64,000 nt of DNA. Source: Euglena gracilis. Taxonomy: Eukaryota; Euglenida; Euglenophyceae; Euglenales. The DNA is taken from positions 13,536,292 to 13,600,291 of the forward strand of contig CP154956.1 in the NCBI GenBank assembly GCA_039621445.1, written 5' to 3'. Below, piece after piece: positions 21,352 to 34,400 of this stretch (within the stretch, counting starts at the first letter, position 1; the number at the start of each line of letters is the position of its first letter). The notes under the pieces are model-generated. The model searched no databases, was not told the origin of the DNA, and worked only from the letters and a program-made list of their open reading frames with translations. The translations under genes and the position numbers were made by a program.

Positions 21352-22345
21352 TGACACAGATGGTCTCCATTGTTGCCTGAGGCTTGGAAGTGGAGGGGCA
21401 AACTACGAGGTGGTCCTCACTCACTCAACCGAACTTCAGGGAAGTGTATGAAGTTCCCAAAGGAAGTTATGTTCATTGCATTTTTTGCCGTTTGTGGAGG
21501 CAAGTCCCTCGTGTCTCTCCTTCGATCTGTCGTGGTGGGCGGATGATTTGAAGATAGAAGAGCGATGCTGTCTGAAAAAAGGCCGATTTTTTTCCTGTCC
21601 AAGGATCATTTGACAGTGAGCAAAGGAAGCTACCATGAACAGGACTCGATATCCTTTGAAATGTGTTGGTGAGGATGCTGCAAAACAAAAGGGTGATTTT
21701 CTAGACCTGCTGAAAACGATCAAAAATATCTTTGTTTTTTTTTGGAGTTGTCAGTGACAACTCTGGGAGGCGGTTCCTCTGCGTGGTGTTTGCTCTGATG
21801 ATTTCCATTTGCCTTTTTTTTGGCAGGTTTTTTTTCCTGATTGTACCAACCAACAGCAAATGTGCAAACGTACGATACGCTCCACCGTTTCAGGTTCAGT
21901 GTAATTCAGCCTCTTTTGCAGAGCTTTTCAATTTCATTTCTGCGGGATGTGTTTCTCAGGGCAGTTCTCTGCACTGTTGAAATGGAGTACACACACGGAT
22001 AAATAATTTTCCAGAATATTTCCTGCAGTGGGGGAGTTTGAAGGGAAAGCGCATTCGACTGCAAAGGTGGGGGGTATCTCAATGTCCGGATGGAGCCGCT
22101 GTGACCCACCAAGGGGGGAGGCATCACGTGACATCCCCTGGAGTGAGCCCTTGAAAGCGCTGTCTGGGTTGTTGTTGAGGGACCTCTCTTGGGTGTGGCA
22201 TTCAAAAGGGTTGGGGGAAGGGAGGGCACTCGATACCCAGACCAAGATGTGCTGTGGTGACTTCAGCCAGTCTGTGGCAACTGGGCACATCAACAGTAAC
22301 AAGGTTTCTGTGCCCAGAGTTGATTCCATTCATTCCATCTGATCT

Positions 22346-22672
22346 GTGGAACTTTCAGTTTATGGGAACCCGTGTAGATGGTTCCAAGGTCACAACTGCA
22401 CTTTGATGTGGGGGGGATCAACACACCAGAAGCAACCCCAGCCAGTGTTTGTGGTGAACACTGCCACAGCTTGGCACCAATGCCACACCGGCATGGACAA
22501 ACCATGGCCCGTTCCAGCTCTGTTCCAACGGAACGTAGGGGCCATAGAAAGAAGGTATACACTCCCACAACAAATAAGCTTAAAAAGCAAGTTTACGGAA
22601 AACCGTGATCATGTTCAGTCACTGCATTGGACATATGTGTCAAGGGCTGGGTCAAAGAGGCCCTCAGTCTGA
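22346..22672 (+). CDS. Open frame in the palindrome block, unknown product
   Basis: 108 codons with GHNCTLMWGGSTHQKQPQPV and AWHQCHTGMDKPWPVPALFQ. A minus-strand frame over the same bases is open too, and a palindrome (GTTTACGGAAAACCGTG) lies inside its end. Coding status is unproven. Confidence 0.15.
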   Translation: MELSVYGNPCRWFQGHNCTLMWGGSTHQKQPQPVFVVNTATAWHQCHTGMDKPWPVPALFQRNVGAIERRYTLPQQISLKSKFTENRDHVQSLHWTYVSRAGSKRPSV

Positions 22673-23155
22673 GTCCAGGGGTTGGGTACAAAGTTCGGGC
22701 CCCATTCACACACAAGAGGGGTGCAGCACGAGTTTACAGGAAACCGTAAACCAGTTCACGTTCACGGTTTTCCGTAAACTTCTGTTTTTGCATGTTTACG
22801 GAAAACCGTAAGCCACCTTTGCGCACAACCTTGCTTTGGGGCCCCCAAACGTTCACGGGAACCCGTAAGGCATCGGCGGGGTGGAATATTCCCAGAACTA
22901 TTTCAGAACACCCCGGGACCCATGAATTTCCCGGGATTTTTTTCCGGGGCAAAATCGGAAATCTCGGGCCAAAGCGGGGCGTTTTTCGGGTGGGCAGACA
23001 ACGCGGGCTAGGCCTGGGGTCCATGGGGAGAGGCCCGGGTATGGGTTTTGGCGCGAAGTGCCGCAAAATATTTGGGAAATGCCCATCAACGGACCATTTT
23101 TTGAGGGGGGTTCTCCCACCCTCCGATTGGGGGGTGGGTGGGTGGGGGGGTAACC

Positions 23156-23406
23156 GTAGGAGGAGGCTCGAGATCGAACGTTCGACCTCGAGCCTCCTCG
23201 AACGTTTTTAAGCACCCCCCCCCCCCCTCGAGGGGGGGCTTAAAAGGCGTTCGAGGAGGCTCTAGAGCCTCCTCGAACCACGTTCGAGGAGGCTCTAGAG
23301 CCTCCTCGAATGACGTTCGAGGAGGCTCTGGAGCCTCCTCGAACGTGGTTCGAGGAGGTTCGAGGAGGCTCTAGAGCCTCCTCGAACGAAATCTCGAGCC
23401 TCCTCC
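23156..23406. repeat. Left palindrome cluster (GAGGCTCTAGAGCCTC units)
   Basis: Tandem near-perfect palindromes of the form CGAGGAGGCTCTAGAGCC followed by its complement, joined by ACGTTCGA- or GTGGTTCGA-type linkers. The same family forms a second cluster at 34,926-35,096 on the other side of the telomere-motif array. Confidence 0.95.
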
Positions 23407-23816
23407 CGTGTACATGCTTGCTCGTCAGGAGACCGTGCATTATTTAGAGAGAAAGAGAGAGGATCAGTCGGAAAATTACTCAGTTTTTAACTCCCCACAT
23501 TTTTCACACACTCTTACGCATGTGCATCACACAGTATGTGCCATTTGTGGAAAACGGTGTTCTTTCCGGCCCCCAGACCCCCGCCTGTTTATCTTTGGCC
23601 CAATTATTCCTCTGACTGAAGGGTTTTGAAGGTTTTACTGAAGGACGAGAGTGTATTTTTGGCAGGGCGAAAGGCGTGGGTTGGGATGGATAGCGATTGG
23701 AATGGTTTGGCGTATGTATCCGAAGCTATTCGGAAGAAGTATGGTTTAGACCCCAGAGACAGGCTTTTTCAAAACAGGGTTAGGGTGAACATGCGCACAA
23801 ATTACGAAGATAAAGG

Positions 23817-23926
23817 ATTAGGGTTAGGGTTAGGGTTAGGGTTAGGGTTAGGGTTAGGGTTAGGGTTAGGGTTAGGGTTAGGGTTAGGGTTAGGGTTAGG
23901 GTTAGGGTTAGGGTTAGGGTTAGGGC
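23817..23926. repeat. Pure TTAGGG telomere-type tract
   Basis: About 18 uninterrupted copies of TTAGGG on the plus strand. TTAGGG is the telomere repeat of animals, many fungi, kinetoplastids and euglenids. Here it is internal. Confidence 0.97.
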
Positions 23927-23939
23927 AGGGGGGGGGAAA

Positions 23940-24345
23940 AATGCAACTTGCATAATTTGCATTTTTTTGCATAATCGGCTTTTCCCGAAATTTGCATTTT
24001 TTTGCATTTTTTTGCATTTTTTTGCATAAAATATTTTCCCCGGAAAAAATTTTTGTAGTTGGTTGCCATATGTTTGAATTTTTTTTGCATATTTTTGCAT
24101 TTTCTACATATAATATTTTGCCCTGGAAAAAAATTTTGTTGTTGGTTGCCATATTTATGGATTTTTTTGCATTTTTTTTTGCATTTTTTTGCATAAAATA
24201 TTTTGCCCTGGAAATTTTTTTTGATCTTAGGCAGCAAAGCTCTGTTATATTCCAGCTTTTTCTCAGGTTTTTCATGCAAGTTGCATTTTTTTTGCATTTT
24301 TTTGCATTTTTTTGCATTTTTTTGCATTTTTTTGACTTGCATAAT
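23940..24345. repeat. TGCATTTTTT-rich tract
   Basis: Many TGCATTTTTT repeats with three copies of a CATAAAATATTTTGCCCTGG-like phrase. There is no coding potential beyond low-complexity frames. It separates the pure telomeric tract from the 599-bp array. Confidence 0.9.
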
Positions 24346-24360
24346 TTGAAGGGCCCAGTT

Positions 24361-27300
24361 GCATTTCCCCCCCCCCCCTGGTTAGGGTTAGGGTATCAAC
24401 TATTTCAGCCCCCCCTCCCGGGCGGCGGCCACAGGCCGGAAGGCCGAAGGCAGCGGCCGAAGGCCGCTGCAATTCAGAACCCGAAAAGTTGATGATGTTC
24501 TTTAAAGGCGTAGGGTTAGGGTCAAGTTTCCATTCCTACCTGTCCCATCCCATCCCCTCATCGTCGTTAAATTGGTGTCTACAGGGGACCCAGCGAACCC
24601 AAAGAGGCGCCCAACTAGGGTTAAAAACATTGGGGGACCCGAGCGAGGCGCCGAAGGCGCCGAGCGAGGGTCCCTCAATGTGTATTAACCCTAGTTGGGC
24701 GCCTCTTTGGGGTAGCTGGTCCCCTGTAGGCACCAATTTATCACGTATCAATCACCAACACTTCGACCTGCCAATCGACCCTTCATCTGGTCGAACGACT
24801 ACCCATGGTTAGGGTTAGGGTTAATCATAGGGTTAGGGTTAGGAAGATAAAGGGGGCTATTCGGAAGAAGCATGGTTTAGACCCCAGAGACAGACAGGCC
24901 TTTTCAAAACAGGGTTAGGGTGAACATGCGCACAAATTACCAAGATAAAGGTTTAGGGTTAGGGTTAGGGTGATCAAAAGTCGATCGACCAGTGACGACT
25001 ATTTAAGCCCCCCCTCCTGGGCGGCGGCCGCAGGCCGGAAGGCCGAAGGCAGCGGCCGAAGGCCGCTGCAATTCAGAACCCGAAAAGTTGATGATGTTCT
25101 TTAAAGGCGTAGGGTTAGGGTCAAGTTTCCATTCCTACCTGTCCCATCCCATCCCCTCATCGTCGTTAAATTGGTGTCTACAGGGGACCCAGCGAACCCA
25201 AAGAGGCGCCCAACTAGGGTTAAAAACATTGGGGGACCCGAGCGAGGCGCCGAAGGCGCCGAGCGAGGGTCCCTCAATGTGTATTAACCCTAGTTGGGCG
25301 CCTCTTTGGGGTAGCTGGTCCCCTGTAGGCACCAATTTATCACGTATCAATCACCAACACTTCGACCTGCCAATCGACCCTTCATCTGGTCGAACGACTA
25401 CCCATGGTTAGGGTTAGGGTTAATCATAGGGTTAGGGTTAGGAAGATAAAGGGGGCTATTCGGAAGAAGCATGGTTTAGACCCCAGAGACAGACAGGCCT
25501 TTTCAAAACAGGGTTAGGGTGAACATGCGCACAAATTACCAAGATAAAGGTTTAGGGTTAGGGTTAGGGTGATCAAAAGTCGATCGACCAGTGACGACTA
25601 TTTAAGCCCCCCCTCCTGGGCGGCGGCCGCAGGCCGGAAGGCCGAAGGCAGCGGCCGAAGGCCGCTGCAATTCAGAACCCGAAAAGTTGATGATGTTCTT
25701 TAAAGGCGTAGGGTTAGGGTCAAGTTTCCATTCCTACCTGTCCCATCCCATCCCCTCATCGTCGTTAAATTGGTGTCTACAGGGGACCCAGCGAACCCAA
25801 AGAGGCGCCCAACTAGGGTTAAAAACATTGGGGGACCCGAGCGAGGCGCCGAAGGCGCCGAGCGAGGGTCCCTCAATGTGTATTAACCCTAGTTGGGCGC
25901 CTCTTTGGGGTAGCTGGTCCCCTGTAGGCACCAATTTATCACGTATCAATCACCAACACTTCGACCTGCCAATCGACCCTTCATCTGGTCGAACGACTAC
26001 CCATGGTTAGGGTTAGGGTTAATCATAGGGTTAGGGTTAGGAAGATAAAGGGGGCTATTCGGAAGAAGCATGGTTTAGACCCCAGAGACAGACAGGCCTT
26101 TTCAAAACAGGGTTAGGGTGAACATGCGCACAAATTACCAAGATAAAGGTTTAGGGTTAGGGTTAGGGTGATCAAAAGTCGATCGACCAGTGACGACTAT
26201 TTAAGCCCCCCCTCCTGGGCGGCGGCCGCAGGCCGGAAGGCCGAAGGCAGCGGCCGAAGGCCGCTGCAATTCAGAACCCGAAAAGTTGATGATGTTCTTT
26301 AAAGGCGTAGGGTTAGGGTCAAGTTTCCATTCCTACCTGTCCCATCCCATCCCCTCATCGTCGTTAAATTGGTGTCTACAGGGGACCCAGCGAACCCAAA
26401 GAGGCGCCCAACTAGGGTTAAAAACATTGGGGGACCCGAGCGAGGCGCCGAAGGCGCCGAGCGAGGGTCCCTCAATGTGTATTAACCCTAGTTGGGCGCC
26501 TCTTTGGGGTAGCTGGTCCCCTGTAGGCACCAATTTATCACGTATCAATCACCAACACTTCGACCTGCCAATCGACCCTTCATCTGGTCGAACGACTACC
26601 CATGGTTAGGGTTAGGGTTAATCATAGGGTTAGGGTTAGGAAGATAAAGGGGGCTATTCGGAAGAAGCATGGTTTAGACCCCAGAGACAGACAGGCCTTT
26701 TCAAAACAGGGTTAGGGTGAACATGCGCACAAATTACCAAGATAAAGGTTTAGGGTTAGGGTTAGGGTGATCAAAAGTCGATCGACCAGTGACGACTATT
26801 TAAGCCCCCCCTCCTGGGCGGCGGCCGCAGGCCGGAAGGCCGAAGGCAGCGGCCGAAGGCCGCTGCAATTCAGAACCCGAAAAGTTGATGATGTTCTTTA
26901 AAGGCGTAGGGTTAGGGTCAAGTTTCCATTCCTACCTGTCCCATCCCATCCCCTCATCGTCGTTAAATTGGTGTCTACAGGGGACCCAGCGAACCCAAAG
27001 AGGCGCCCAACTAGGGTTAAAAACATTGGGGGACCCGAGCGAGGCGCCGAAGGCGCCGAGCGAGGGTCCCTCAATGTGTATTAACCCTAGTTGGGCGCCT
27101 CTTTGGGGTAGCTGGTCCCCTGTAGGCACCAATTTATCACGTATCAATCACCAACACTTCGACCTGCCAATCGACCCTTCATCTGGTCGAACGACTACCC
27201 ATGGTTAGGGTTAGGGTTAATCATAGGGTTAGGGTTAGGAAGATAAAGGGGGCTATTCGGAAGAAGCATGGTTTAGACCCCAGAGACAGACAGGCCTTTT

Positions 27301-30300
27301 CAAAACAGGGTTAGGGTGAACATGCGCACAAATTACCAAGATAAAGGTTTAGGGTTAGGGTTAGGGTGATCAAAAGTCGATCGACCAGTGACGACTATTT
27401 AAGCCCCCCCTCCTGGGCGGCGGCCGCAGGCCGGAAGGCCGAAGGCAGCGGCCGAAGGCCGCTGCAATTCAGAACCCGAAAAGTTGATGATGTTCTTTAA
27501 AGGCGTAGGGTTAGGGTCAAGTTTCCATTCCTACCTGTCCCATCCCATCCCCTCATCGTCGTTAAATTGGTGTCTACAGGGGACCCAGCGAACCCAAAGA
27601 GGCGCCCAACTAGGGTTAAAAACATTGGGGGACCCGAGCGAGGCGCCGAAGGCGCCGAGCGAGGGTCCCTCAATGTGTATTAACCCTAGTTGGCGCCTCT
27701 TTGGGGTAGCTGGTCCCCTGTAGGCACCAATTTATCACGTATCAATCACCAACACTTCGACCTGCCAATCGACCCTTCATCTGGTCGAACGACTACCCAT
27801 GGTTAGGGTTAGGGTTAATCATAGGGTTAGGGTTAGGAAGATAAAGGGGGCTATTCGGAAGAAGCATGGTTTAGACCCCAGAGACAGACAGGCCTTTTCA
27901 AAACAGGGTTAGGGTGAACATGCGCACAAATTACCAAGATAAAGGTTTAGGGTTAGGGTTAGGGTGATCAAAAGTCGATCGACCAGTGACGACTATTTAA
28001 GCCCCCCCTCCTGGGCGGCGGCCGCAGGCCGGAAGGCCGAAGGCAGCGGCCGAAGGCCGCTGCAATTCAGAACCCGAAAAGTTGATGATGTTCTTTAAAG
28101 GCGTAGGGTTAGGGTCAAGTTTCCATTCCTACCTGTCCCATCCCATCCCCTCATCGTCGTTAAATTGGTGTCTACAGGGGACCCAGCGAACCCAAAGAGG
28201 CGCCCAACTAGGGTTAAAAACATTGGGGGACCCGAGCGAGGCGCCGAAGGCGCCGAGCGAGGGTCCCTCAATGTGTATTAACCCTAGTTGGGCGCCTCTT
28301 TGGGGTAGCTGGTCCCCTGTAGGCACCAATTTATCACGTATCAATCACCAACACTTCGACCTGCCAATCGACCCTTCATCTGGTCGAACGACTACCCATG
28401 GTTAGGGTTAGGGTTAATCATAGGGTTAGGGTTAGGAAGATAAAGGGGGCTATTCGGAAGAAGCATGGTTTAGACCCCAGAGACAGACAGGCCTTTTCAA
28501 AACAGGGTTAGGGTGAACATGCGCACAAATTACCAAGATAAAGGTTTAGGGTTAGGGTTAGGGTGATCAAAAGTCGATCGACCAGTGACGACTATTTAAG
28601 CCCCCCCTCCTGGGCGGCGGCCGCAGGCCGGAAGGCCGAAGGCAGCGGCCGAAGGCCGCTGCAATTCAGAACCCGAAAAGTTGATGATGTTCTTTAAAGG
28701 CGTAGGGTTAGGGTCAAGTTTCCATTCCTACCTGTCCCATCCCATCCCCTCATCGTCGTTAAATTGGTGTCTACAGGGGACCCAGCGAACCCAAAGAGGC
28801 GCCCAACTAGGGTTAAAAACATTGGGGGACCCGAGCGAGGCGCCGAAGGCGCCGAGCGAGGGTCCCTCAATGTGTATTAACCCTAGTTGGGCGCCTCTTT
28901 GGGGTAGCTGGTCCCCTGTAGGCACCAATTTATCACGTATCAATCACCAACACTTCGACCTGCCAATCGACCCTTCATCTGGTCGAACGACTACCCATGG
29001 TTAGGGTTAGGGTTAATCATAGGGTTAGGGTTAGGAAGATAAAGGGGGCTATTCGGAAGAAGCATGGTTTAGACCCCAGAGACAGACAGGCCTTTTCAAA
29101 ACAGGGTTAGGGTGAACATGCGCACAAATTACCAAGATAAAGGTTTAGGGTTAGGGTTAGGGTGATCAAAAGTCGATCGACCAGTGACGACTATTTAAGC
29201 CCCCCCTCCTGGGCGGCGGCCGCAGGCCGGAAGGCCGAAGGCAGCGGCCGAAGGCCGCTGCAATTCAGAACCCGAAAAGTTGATGATGTTCTTTAAAGGC
29301 GTAGGGTTAGGGTCAAGTTTCCATTCCTACCTGTCCCATCCCATCCCCTCATCGTCGTTAAATTGGTGTCTACAGGGGACCCAGCGAACCCAAAGAGGCG
29401 CCCAACTAGGGTTAAAAACATTGGGGGACCCGAGCGAGGCGCCGAAGGCGCCGAGCGAGGGTCCCTCAATGTGTATTAACCCTAGTTGGGCGCCTCTTTG
29501 GGGTAGCTGGTCCCCTGTAGGCACCAATTTATCACGTATCAATCACCAACACTTCGACCTGCCAATCGACCCTTCATCTGGTCGAACGACTACCCATGGT
29601 TAGGGTTAGGGTTAATCATAGGGTTAGGGTTAGGAAGATAAAGGGGGCTATTCGGAAGAAGCATGGTTTAGACCCCAGAGACAGACAGGCCTTTTCAAAA
29701 CAGGGTTAGGGTGAACATGCGCACAAATTACCAAGATAAAGGTTTAGGGTTAGGGTTAGGGTGATCAAAAGTCGATCGACCAGTGACGACTATTTAAGCC
29801 CCCCCTCCTGGGCGGCGGCCGCAGGCCGGAAGGCCGAAGGCAGCGGCCGAAGGCCGCTGCAATTCAGAACCCGAAAAGTTGATGATGTTCTTTAAAGGCG
29901 TAGGGTTAGGGTCAAGTTTCCATTCCTACCTGTCCCATCCCATCCCCTCATCGTCGTTAAATTGGTGTCTACAGGGGACCCAGCGAACCCAAAGAGGCGC
30001 CCAACTAGGGTTAAAAACATTGGGGGACCCGAGCGAGGCGCCGAAGGCGCCGAGCGAGGGTCCCTCAATGTGTATTAACCCTAGTTGGGCGCCTCTTTGG
30101 GGTAGCTGGTCCCCTGTAGGCACCAATTTATCACGTATCAATCACCAACACTTCGACCTGCCAATCGACCCTTCATCTGGTCGAACGACTACCCATGGTT
30201 AGGGTTAGGGTTAATCATAGGGTTAGGGTTAGGAAGATAAAGGGGGCTATTCGGAAGAAGCATGGTTTAGACCCCAGAGACAGACAGGCCTTTTCAAAAC

Positions 30301-33300
30301 AGGGTTAGGGTGAACATGCGCACAAATTACCAAGATAAAGGTTTAGGGTTAGGGTTAGGGTGATCAAAAGTCGATCGACCAGTGACGACTATTTAAGCCC
30401 CCCCTCCTGGGCGGCGGCCGCAGGCCGGAAGGCCGAAGGCAGCGGCCGAAGGCCGCTGCAATTCAGAACCCGAAAAGTTGATGATGTTCTTTAAAGGCGT
30501 AGGGTTAGGGTCAAGTTTCCATTCCTACCTGTCCCATCCCATCCCCTCATCGTCGTTAAATTGGTGTCTACAGGGGACCCAGCGAACCCAAAGAGGCGCC
30601 CAACTAGGGTTAAAAACATTGGGGGACCCGAGCGAGGCGCCGAAGGCGCCGAGCGAGGGTCCCTCAATGTGTATTAACCCTAGTTGGGCGCCTCTTTGGG
30701 GTAGCTGGTCCCCTGTAGGCACCAATTTATCACGTATCAATCACCAACACTTCGACCTGCCAATCGACCCTTCATCTGGTCGAACGACTACCCATGGTTA
30801 GGGTTAGGGTTAATCATAGGGTTAGGGTTAGGAAGATAAAGGGGGCTATTCGGAAGAAGCATGGTTTAGACCCCAGAGACAGACAGGCCTTTTCAAAACA
30901 GGGTTAGGGTGAACATGCGCACAAATTACCAAGATAAAGGTTTAGGGTTAGGGTTAGGGTGATCAAAAGTCGATCGACCAGTGACGACTATTTAAGCCCC
31001 CCCTCCTGGGCGGCGGCCGCAGGCCGGAAGGCCGAAGGCAGCGGCCGAAGGCCGCTGCAATTCAGAACCCGAAAAGTTGATGATGTTCTTTAAAGGCGTA
31101 GGGTTAGGGTCAAGTTTCCATTCCTACCTGTCCCATCCCATCCCCTCATCGTCGTTAAATTGGTGTCTACAGGGGACCCAGCGAACCCAAAGAGGCGCCC
31201 AACTAGGGTTAAAAACATTGGGGGACCCGAGCGAGGCGCCGAAGGCGCCGAGCGAGGGTCCCTCAATGTGTATTAACCCTAGTTGGGCGCCTCTTTGGGG
31301 TAGCTGGTCCCCTGTAGGCACCAATTTATCACGTATCAATCACCAACACTTCGACCTGCCAATCGACCCTTCATCTGGTCGAACGACTACCCATGGTTAG
31401 GGTTAGGGTTAATCATAGGGTTAGGGTTAGGAAGATAAAGGGGGCTATTCGGAAGAAGCATGGTTTAGACCCCAGAGACAGACAGGCCTTTTCAAAACAG
31501 GGTTAGGGTGAACATGCGCACAAATTACCAAGATAAAGGTTTAGGGTTAGGGTTAGGGTGATCAAAAGTCGATCGACCAGTGACGACTATTTAAGCCCCC
31601 CCTCCTGGGCGGCGGCCGCAGGCCGGAAGGCCGAAGGCAGCGGCCGAAGGCCGCTGCAATTCAGAACCCGAAAAGTTGATGATGTTCTTTAAAGGCGTAG
31701 GGTTAGGGTCAAGTTTCCATTCCTACCTGTCCCATCCCATCCCCTCATCGTCGTTAAATTGGTGTCTACAGGGGACCCAGCGAACCCAAAGAGGCGCCCA
31801 ACTAGGGTTAAAAACATTGGGGGACCCGAGCGAGGCGCCGAAGGCGCCGAGCGAGGGTCCCTCAATGTGTATTAACCCTAGTTGGGCGCCTCTTTGGGGT
31901 AGCTGGTCCCCTGTAGGCACCAATTTATCACGTATCAATCACCAACACTTCGACCTGCCAATCGACCCTTCATCTGGTCGAACGACTACCCATGGTTAGG
32001 GTTAGGGTTAATCATAGGGTTAGGGTTAGGAAGATAAAGGGGGCTATTCGGAAGAAGCATGGTTTAGACCCCAGAGACAGACAGGCCTTTTCAAAACAGG
32101 GTTAGGGTGAACATGCGCACAAATTACCAAGATAAAGGTTTAGGGTTAGGGTTAGGGTGATCAAAAGTCGATCGACCAGTGACGACTATTTAAGCCCCCC
32201 CTCCTGGGCGGCGGTCGCAGGCCGGAAGGCCGCTGCAATTCAGAACCCGAAAAGTTGATGATGTTCTTTAAAGGCGTAGGGTTAGGGTCAAGTTTCCATT
32301 CCTACCTGTCCCATCCCATCCCCTCATCGTCGTTAAATTGGTGTCTACAGGGGACCCAGCGAACCCAAAGAGGCGCCCAACTAGGGTTAAAAACATTGGG
32401 GGACCCGAGCGAGGCGCCGAAGGCGCCGAGCGAGGGTCCCTCAATGTGTATTAACCCTAGTTGGGCGCCTCTTTGGGGTAGCTGGTCCCCTGTAGGCACC
32501 AATTTATCACGTATCAATCACCAACACTTCGACCTGCCAATCGACCCTTCATCTGGTCGAACGACTACCCATGGTTAGGGTTAGGGTTAATCATAGGGTT
32601 AGGGTTAGGAAGATAAAGGGGGCTATTCGGAAGAAGCATGGTTTAGACCCCAGAGACAGACAGGCCTTTTCAAAACAGGGTTAGGGTGAACATGCGCACA
32701 AATTACCAAGATAAAGGTTTAGGGTTAGGGTTAGGGTGATCAAAAGTCGATCGACCAGTGACGACTATTTAAGCCCCCCCTCCTGGGCGGCGGCCGCAGG
32801 CCGGAAGGCCGAAGGCAGCGGCCGAAGGCCGCTGCAATTCAGAACCCGAAAAGTTGATGATGTTCTTTAAAGGCGTAGGGTTAGGGTCAAGTTTCCATTC
32901 CTACCTGTCCCATCCCATCCCCTCATCGTCGTTAAATTGGTGTCTACAGGGGACCCAGCGAACCCAAAGAGGCGCCCAACTAGGGTTAAAAACATTGGGG
33001 GACCCGAGCGAGGCGCCGAAGGCGCCGAGCGAGGGTCCCTCAATGTGTATTAACCCTAGTTGGGCGCCTCTTTGGGGTAGCTGGTCCCCTGTAGGCACCA
33101 ATTTATCACGTATCAATCACCAACACTTCGACCTGCCAATCGACCCTTCATCTGGTCGAACGACTACCCATGGTTAGGGTTAGGGTTAATCATAGGGTTA
33201 GGGTTAGGAAGATAAAGGGGGCTATTCGGAAGAAGCATGGTTTAGACCCCAGAGACAGACAGGCCTTTTCAAAACAGGGTTAGGGTGAACATGCGCACAA

Positions 33301-34400
33301 ATTACCAAGATAAAGGTTTAGGGTTAGGGTTAGGGTGATCAAAAGTCGATCGACCAGTGACGACTATTTAAGCCCCCCCTCCTGGGCGGCGGCCGCAGGC
33401 CGGAAGGCCGAAGGCAGCGGCCGAAGGCCGCTGCAATTCAGAACCCGAAAAGTTGATGATGTTCTTTAAAGGCGTAGGGTTAGGGTCAAGTTTCCATTCC
33501 TACCTGTCCCATCCCATCCCCTCATCGTCGTTAAATTGGTGTCTACAGGGGACCCAGCGAACCCAAAGAGGCGCCCAACTAGGGTTAAAAACATTGGGGG
33601 ACCCGAGCGAGGCGCCGAAGGCGCCGAGCGAGGGTCCCTCAATGTGTATTAACCCTAGTTGGGCGCCTCTTTGGGGTAGCTGGTCCCCTGTAGGCACCAA
33701 TTTATCACGTATCAATCACCAACACTTCGACCTGCCAATCGACCCTTCATCTGGTCGAACGACTACCCATGGTTAGGGTTAGGGTTAATCATAGGGTTAG
33801 GGTTAGGAAGATAAAGGGGGCTATTCGGAAGAAGCATGGTTTAGACCCCAGAGACAGACAGGCCTTTTCAAAACAGGGTTAGGGTGAACATGCGCACAAA
33901 TTACCAAGATAAAGGTTTAGGGTTAGGGTTAGGGTGATCAAAAGTCGATCGACCAGTGACGACTATTTAAGCCCCCCCTCCTGGGCGGCGGCCGCAGGCC
34001 GGAAGGCCGAAGGCAGCGGCCGAAGGCCGCTGCAATTCAGAACCCGAAAAGTTGATGATGTTCTTTAAAGGCGTAGGGTTAGGGTCAAGTTTCCATTCCT
34101 ACCTGTCCCATCCCATCCCCTCATCGTCGTTAAATTGGTGTCTACAGGGGACCCAGCGAACCCAAAGAGGCGCCCAACTAGGACCCGAGCGAGGTGCCGA
34201 AGGCGCCGAGCGAGGGTCCCCCAATGTGTATTAACCCTAGTTGGGCGTCTCTTTGGGGTAGCTGGTCCCCTGTAGGCACCAATTTATCACGTATCAATCA
34301 CCAACACTTCGACCTGCCAATCGACCCTTCATCTGGTCGATCGACTACCCATGGTTAGGGTTAGGGTTAAACTTAGGGTTAGGGTTTGGAAGATAAAGGG
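24361..34400. repeat. 599-bp tandem array with embedded TTAGGG blocks (about 17 units)
   Basis: The unit GTTGATGATGTTCTTTAAAG starts at 24,489 and repeats every 599 bp to 34,052. The exceptions are one 598-bp unit (single-base loss near 27,693) and one 579-bp unit (20 bp lost near 32,230); the last unit is partly diverged. Units are otherwise essentially identical. Each carries four to five short TTAGGG groups, a GC dyad (GCGGCCGAAGGCCGC), and a dyad of about 170 bp starting AAATTGGTGTCTACAGGGG (24,569-24,738 in the first unit). Confidence 0.98.

Larger units (their letters stand above)
20150..23020. mobile_element. Putative 2.9-kb element with inverted ends
   Basis: CTAGCCCGCGTTGTCTGCCC at the left (about 20,157-20,182) recurs inverted at the right (22,987-23,010). 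The interior lacks the G/C homopolymers typical of the window and contains at least seven copies of a GTTTACGG..CCGTAAAC palindrome. Several frames of 100-200 codons are open. Whether it is one mobile unit is an inference. Confidence 0.4.

Noticed and set aside
23138-23374. Repetitive RGGSRASSN-type protein in the palindrome cluster
   Set aside because: It is a translation of DNA palindromes that are equally open in reverse, so the constraint is on the DNA.
24489-34234. Identical 107-codon frame repeated in every 599-bp unit
   Set aside because: It crosses the dyad and TTAGGG blocks, has an equally open antisense frame, and one unit breaks it with a single-base loss; repeat homogenisation explains its presence.
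24361-34400. Possible CRISPR or rDNA array
   Set aside because: Units are 599 bp without variable spacers, and no rRNA sequence is present.
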